64,000 nucleotides of DNA, taken from the NCBI GenBank assembly GCA_964304625.1, contig OZ199838.1, positions 5,952,001-6,016,000 on the forward strand, given 5' to 3'. Every line of letters begins with the position of its first letter. The stretch's first letter is position 1. Made by a program: the position numbers and the translations under genes. The stretch is from Kudoa neothunni. Taxonomy: Eukaryota > Cnidaria. Under the pieces are notes generated by a model. It was not told the origin of the DNA, searched no databases, and worked only from the letters and a program-made list of their open reading frames with translations. This document shows positions 58,368-64,000 of the stretch, piece after piece.

Positions 58368-59958
58368 CTAGCGCAAAAGCCCCGCTTCGCGAAGGCTTCC
58401 TTGCCCAGCCAAGTAGGCTAAAACCTGGCGCAGGCTAAAGCCTTTTTGATTTTAAAGTAAATGGCGCTAATGCATAGTTTTGCCTGGTACAGTGTGATGG
58501 AAAAATTTAACTTTTAATTTTATTTTTCTATTTTAATTTATGCATTTTAAAGCTTGTCATTATTTTTGCAATATGATGATTTCGATAAACGAAATTATGC
58601 GCACACTTTCCATTCAAATATAAATAGAGGTATGGAGAGAAATTAATGGGTAATTTTAACTGTATTTTACAAATTATTGACCAAAACTACGATGACCTAA
58701 ATTATAAAAGAAATGTAATTAACGATTAAAGTTCAGCTATTTATGAAACAAAATCATTAAGCGACTTAAATAGGACTTTCAGTTCTTTTCAAAATTTTGT
58801 GATAAAAATTAATCCTTCTAATTATAAAATTTATTATTAGTCTAAAAACGATAAAAAAAATAAAATCAACTTAAGATGCCTCCGAAATATAAACAGTAAT
58901 TGTTACTCCTTTTATCGCAATTTTATAATGATACCATTGATGTTTTGAAAAGCTGTGAGCAGTAACTTACGTATTCATTACTGTAACAAAATTTCCCTAT
59001 TTATAAATAAATCCAACCTTGCTTTTTAACAAAAATATACAAATTTAATTAACGAAATACGATTAAATGTAAAAATGTTATTGGTTTGAAAAATTGCAGT
59101 AATGCTTAAACATCAACTGGTTTTCTTGAGGGATGCACCTTTTTAAAAATTAACGTACTCTTTGACTGCCCTAAAAAACTCTCTTCGTACTGAACTATTC
59201 TTAGATTAACGAAAACTTTGTGAAAATATCGGTTAGATCGAATAGACCAATAATTTCTTATTAACTTACATGGCACGCATTGAGAAGGGACTGTATTTTT
59301 ATGCAGCTTTTATATCATAATAAATTAATGCGATCATAAAGAAAACAGTATATTGATTTGAATATTAACCTCAAGGTCTAGGGTAAGGAATAATTAGGAT
59401 ACATATAGAGACTCGAATTATGTGTTTTATTTAAAATGATTATAATCTTTTTTGCTTAACTATATCCATAACGCTCGAAATGAGAAAATACATACCAAAT
59501 AACTTGTTTATGCTTCAAATTTTAAGGGAAATATGACAACTCTTGTAAATGTAACGTTAATAGGTTTATTTGTCTCAAAAGTGCTCCGAACAGGCGTATG
59601 TAAAATTTTCAGAACATTCTATACCATAATTAAGAGACTCTTTTTCTATATAGTGAGTAAAAGTTCATATTAATTGGCTATCAATCAGAAGTAAACAAAT
59701 ATCAATATTATTCAGGTGTTTTTAATCTTCTATTTGTGAAGACAACCAGAAAATTCCTTACTTCGGACTGTGTTATTGACTATATTTATACTTCTAAATG
59801 AATGATCGATTTTCATTAATGGTTTTATCTATTCAAATACAAACTTACAGCAATATTTAAAGAAAATTTCTCCGTGGCACATGCGTACTACTGCAAACTG
59901 ACACACACACGGACAGACAGACAGACATAAGAACTCTATTTTGTATATAGAATATAGA
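58368..59958 (-). mobile_element. Non-autonomous Helitron, copy B (1591 bp), inverted
   Basis: Reverse complement of copy A (17934-19530) over its whole length, with a few substitutions and small indels. 5' TCTATATTCTATATAC at 59958 and 3' GGGGCTTTTGCGCTAG ending at 58368 next to TTT. A (TGTC)n/(GT)n tract near the 5' end is expanded differently from copy A. No protein-coding gene inside. ORF 59829-60104 (-) overlaps its 5' edge by chance. Confidence 0.85.
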
Positions 59959-60432
59959 TTAAACAAATTTTTAATTTTACTAATACTCGTTGTATACGCG
60001 ATTACAGTTTTTACCAAAGATATCAAATTATTTTCCGCATTTACTTTGCGTGCACAACGCCAAGTAGAATAATTAAAATAGTAACATAAAGTGTAAGCAA
60101 GCATATATTGTGGTTTAATAAATTGGAAGAAAAAAATAAAAACTATTATTCAACTAAAACAAAACCAAGCGATCACAAGTAATTTTGGAATGTATTACAT
60201 GGAAAACAGCTAATAAAGAAAACATATATTAAAATTAATCTATTTATATCTTCTTTCAGGTTTTCTTCCTCCACAAATGTTTAGGCCCCGCGATTTTGGT
60301 CATTTATGCATAGTATAAAATTAAATATTGCACTTTATTGATTATACATTTTTTAAATATAAAGACAAACAAGTGAATAAATTTAATTATTTACACGCAA
60401 TGTAATGTGAAAATAATAAAAATATACTGAGG
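59959..60432. other. AT-rich intergenic stretch, no gene seen
   Basis: Nothing recognised. Confidence 0.3.
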
Positions 60433-60521
60433 TACAGCCGAACCTCTTTTATCCAAAAATGTTGGGACTTGGAATTTTCCTTTCGGATATTGAAATTTCG
60501 GATAAACGGGGTTCGACTGTA
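60433..60521. mobile_element. 89-bp end-to-end Tigger-type mini-element
   Basis: Begins TACAGCCGAACCTCTTTTAT and ends GATAAACGGGGTTCGACTGT then A. The two ends are inverted repeats. The body between them is only about 40 bases and matches the flank of the end at 30290-30368. A transposase-less minimal derivative. Confidence 0.7.
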
Positions 60522-61471
60522 TTGATAAAAATCAAATATTTATTAACCTAATATATATATATCGAAAAAAACAAAAAACTTTGGATTATTTTATAAATAA
60601 ATACGCATATATAAGAACATTTATAATTATCAAAAATATTATTATAACAGATTTTTTTAATACAAAAAAATAGATATACTAAATATCGGTGTTGTTTAAA
60701 TTGAGAAAACTTTTATTCAGTTATTTCATAATTAATAAAATGTACAATTACGCGAAAAACGTAGTTTAATAATATATGTAAAAGGAATCGGACATGAATA
60801 ACATATAAGTATAAATTAAGTAGTTATATATAAGATAGTTTTAATGTATAACAAATTAAATTGATAATGAGTTCATTATAATTAATGATTGGATTTTGTA
60901 CCTGAGTTAGAACATATGACCTAATGTATTTTTATTTTCCTAGAAATAATTTATATATATTCACGATGTAAAGCATTTAATGTGAGACCCATTATTATAA
61001 TTTTCTCTGAAAAAATCAAAGTTAAACTATAAATTTTTATAGCAACTTTCAACATCAGAATTATTGAGAAACAAAGTAGTAAGTTGAATAAAGTGCATTA
61101 CCTTGGTTATTCCTTTTATTACAATAACTATTGCTATAATATGATATATTTTAGTCCCAAATTTTAATGCTAATAATAGGGATAATGTTTTAGATTTGTA
61201 ATAAGGAATATTAAACTTTCAGAGAATTTTTAATTGAAAACTTCTGAATTAATGAAAGATAGAGGCCTTTGATGTGGATATTTATCAAAGCAGATTATAT
61301 CCGGTGTAGAGTTTTGCTCGTCTAATTATTACTCAAGTATGGTTACGCTCTTACTCTCTTAGAGGCCAAAAATAATTAAACATAAAAGATTTTAGAAATT
61401 AAACTGTATAAAAAAGTATAAATTAGAGTGATGGAAATAAAAATTTAGTTAGTTTAAGCGTAAATGGAACG
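60522..61471. other. AT-rich intergenic stretch, no gene seen
   Basis: Stop-dense in all frames. Nothing recognised. Confidence 0.35.
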
Positions 61472-62225
61472 TACAGTATTTCAAGATCAAAATGCAACCA
61501 ATCTTTCAATATGATATAATTCTTGTTGTAAACGTTTTCTAAATTAAAAATACATTATTTTTATATCAAAAAACAATTTTTAAACGTGCTCAGAAATACG
61601 CCTGGTCGAAACACACCCTTACCGAATCAAAATTGAATTAACGTAAATAAATGGAAATATGTGACATTGCACGCAAGAATGCGAAATAGAATTATTCTAT
61701 TCGCAGGAATAATTATTGTTTGTTTGATTTCTTATGGAATGCCTCAGAAATATACAAATGGATAAATTGCCGAGCATATGGATGTTCACGATTCACCGAT
61801 TGAGTGAATTTTGATACTAAATCAAGATAGTATCTGTTCAGTCAGTAAAAAGATGGTAACTGCCGATCAAAACTTTCCAATGTGCAAAAATCATTCGTTC
61901 AAAATTTAGTAGATGATGATTGCATAACAAGTTTTGCAAAAATTGTCTAAAAATTAATTTCCTTATCACGTTATGACCCTTTTTTAAGTCCGAATGAGAT
62001 ATTTTTCATTATTTGATATCAGTTGTAAGAAATAAAAATCCTTCCGCCAATAAGAATTATTTAACGCTATTACGAATGACCAACTAGAATTACGTCTAAA
62101 ATTTTTTGTTAACTATCACAACAATTCATACTAATAGTTTAATCGTTGTTTAAACTCAGAAAATATTGATAACTAAAAATATGTTTCATTTTAAGAAGGT
62201 TGCATTTTGATCTTGAAATATTGTA
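61472..62225 (+). mobile_element. 754-bp IS630/Tc1-type element with decayed transposase
   Basis: The left end TACAGTATTTCAAGATCAAA and the right end read inward TACAATATTTCAAGATCAAA are almost perfect inverted repeats of about 28 bases starting with TA. Near 61961-62020 the plus strand reads ISLSRYDPFLSPNEIFFIIW, the third catalytic block (FLP.YSPFLNPIE..F..W) of this superfamily with Asn for Ile before the Glu. The upstream transposase is shortened and full of stops. Confidence 0.75.
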
Positions 62226-62365
62226 AAATTAATTTTGTACAGGGCAGTAGTATAATCCTAATTGGAATGACAGCTTTTATGAAAAATTAAAGAATAAAAC
62301 GTCGATTGAAAAATTAGGAGGCATAAATTTGGATATCCAAATATTTCAGTCGCAGAATAAAAAAC

Positions 62366-63133
62366 CTAGTCATTTCGGAGGTTTTTATTAGGTGAGGTCC
62401 TTTTCTTCCGTCTTCCTCGACGGTGATTGACGCTTGCATGTGTTTCAGAAATCTTCAGTTCTATTAGTTTATCTCTTGATATTTTGTCGAAAAATATCAA
62501 GCCCGCGGCTCTTTCAATATTTTGAAGAGGACAAGAGTAGTCATAAAATTTGGAATCTTCAGGCAGAGCAATATTCGGTATAACATAGCACTAATACACC
62601 AATTATATGTTAGAAGTGAAAGCGTAACCATCACTTGAATCTCATAGGTGTCGTTGTGGTTAACGCCAAGTATTACTTTGAAGAAGTGGGTAGGCACAGC
62701 AACTTCATTTTTCCCAATTACCTAAAGCCACTTCAATCAACACAAAGATAACATCGGAAATTAGATACTCTATAACTAACATAGCTATATCCATCTTCAT
62801 GTTTCCTTCATTAATGAGAATAGATTTTTAGCAAATATATTCAATATACAAAATGTACATAGATAAAAATAATGGTCCTGAAACAACATAAACTTGTTTG
62901 TATTGGCGAATCAACTGACGAGAATAATTTTCTAAATGAAGCCACACATGTTGATTGAAACCTCTACCTATCATTAATAAATAATGAAATAGATTCTAAT
63001 GTATTTCTCTTTAATGCAAATGATACCTATTTGAGGCGAAATGTTGCTCAGTAGAAAAGTAGTACAAACACGCTCTTGAGTAATTTTATGGTTATTTGCC
63101 GCGGCAAGATGGCCTCTCTGATAACCAGTTGAT
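62366..63133 (-). CDS. ENDOG: Endonuclease G, 3' exons (5' part unresolved)
   Basis: Five exons join in phase: 63027-63133, 62859-62967, 62769-62805, 62635-62721, 62366-62590. They cover the bba-Me nuclease domain: YQRGHLAAANNH (catalytic His), TTFLLSNISPQ, FNQHVWLHLENYSRQL (metal-binding Asn), YVVSGPLFLS, YRVIGKNEVAVPTHFFKVIL, VIPNIALPEDS and NIERAAGLIFF. VAVPTHFFKV and IERAAGL mark EndoG rather than EXOG. The protein should be a mitochondrial intermembrane-space nuclease acting in mtDNA maintenance and cell death. The motif is QRGH where EndoG has DRGH. The C-terminus carries an unusual basic tail (NHRRGRRKKRTSPNKN). An upstream exon near 63375-63430 (NCMNYRTIVPNWIIE) is likely, but its splice to 63133 is unresolved, and the N-terminus may lie beyond the window. 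Confidence 0.9.
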
Positions 63134-64000
63134 CTACACAAAATTTAAACTTCCATACCTTAAAATATTTAATAATTTGTTTAAATTATTTAAAAACGTT
63201 TTATTAGTATTTTTGGGGTTCGAAATAAAAATATTTCAATAATATTGCAATACGGGGAAAAACTTCCGAAAATTTTTCTGTCATTTATTTGGGTAATCAT
63301 TAAAAGTAAAAAAATTAATAGCCGCTTATATGGAAAGTATCTCGAGAGAAACGTAAACTGATGTGAAAATAATCCTCAATAATCCAATTCGGTACGATTG
63401 TACGGTAGTTCATGCAATTCTGCCAGAGTTAAAATTGAAATCCTATATTTTTAAATAAATATAAAACCATTTCAAGTATAATTTTACCTCAAAACAACCT
63501 AAGCAAGGTTAGGGTTATGGTAAGCAAATAAAATACTCCTGTTACGAGTATATCTAAGTTGTTAGAATTTTTGAAATTTAATTTTACTACAAAATTCAAC
63601 CTATGAGTAAATTAACATTTTAAATATTCTTAGGAGAATTATAGGCGCAAGTTTTTGACACAGTTTTTAAGATATGTTAAAGGAGTATTCTAATAATTCG
63701 ATTCCGATGTTTGAAATTTGTTGTAAAAAGATAAAATTTATCAAAACCCACAAGAGATAGATGTATTCTTAGTAAATATGCAGGATTCCAAATTCTGGTC
63801 TGTTCGATTCAAAGCGAAATAATACAAATATGATCCGAAACAAAATCCCAAAGATTAGTTGATTAGTTAACTTACCATTTCCTCAACAACGGACCAATAA
63901 AATCACATAATAACTTTATTTTCGGCTAATTTTAGATTACCTAGTTGTGATAACAAACAATGTGAAGTTAGATTAACAAAAAATCCTTAAACTAAACATT
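63134..64000 (-). other. Probable 5' introns/exons of EndoG, right edge
   Basis: On the minus strand, LWQNCMNYRTIVPNWIIEDY (about 63370-63429) resembles the EndoG segment before the nuclease core (Y...YD.RTR.P.WV.E). No in-frame connection found. The rest is AT-rich, and the start of the gene is not visible. Confidence 0.35.

Noticed and set aside
59829-60104. 91-aa minus-strand ORF with many Cys (LSVCPCVCQFAVV)
   Set aside because: The Cys run is a translation of the GT/TGTC microsatellite of Helitron copy B.

Overview
The window is eukaryotic and almost certainly from an animal. It is strongly AT-rich. Its genes are split by very short GT-AG introns, mostly about 38 to 75 bases. The gene set includes animal-type genes: a TCF/LEF factor with both an HMG box and a C-clamp, a family-A-like 7TM receptor and a DNAJB12/14 co-chaperone. 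The stop codons used are TAA, TAG and TGA, so the standard code fits. Compact introns, divergent proteins and many transposons suggest a fast-evolving or reduced lineage (a myxozoan, an early-branching or another derived invertebrate). That placement is inference only.

Genes reconstructed by phase-consistent splicing or as a single ORF: an unrecognised partial gene at the left edge (-); a candidate cytochrome bc1 subunit 7 (5.0-5.4 kb, -); a PP4-type Ser/Thr phosphatase catalytic subunit with ten exons (11.5-12.9 kb, -); a 7TM receptor (21.2-22.2 kb, +); a lone first exon (23.7 kb, +); TCF/LEF with six exons (31.4-33.8 kb, -); a 120-aa orphan (40.3-40.7 kb, -); a 174-aa coiled-coil protein (42.5-43.2 kb, -) just downstream of the nine-exon DNAJB12/14 gene (43.6-45.2 kb, -); an intronless dolichol kinase (47.6-49.5 kb, +); a Ku80 homologue with four exons (53.5-55.2 kb, -); a 145-aa orphan with five... 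see entry for its four exons plus splice joins (55.8-56.4 kb, -); and the 3' part of endonuclease G (62.4-63.1 kb, -). The genes do not form one pathway. Ku80 serves DNA end joining, EndoG mitochondrial DNA cleavage, DNAJB12 ER quality control, DOLK the dolichyl-phosphate supply for glycosylation, and TCF Wnt output.

Much of the rest is mobile DNA. There are pogo/Tigger elements and derived MITEs with TA-CAGT ends, IS630/Tc1 remnants, a BED-type hAT element nested inside a piggyBac-like element, several piggyBac-like ends with an inner GGGTC/GACCC palindrome, Helitron copies (two near-full 1.6-kb copies in opposite orientation 40 kb apart), a MULE/ZSWIM-type fragment, a 3.9-kb element with about 180-bp inverted ends, and end-to-end mini-elements of 73 and 89 bp. 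Long AT-rich stretches between these show no gene that I can support.
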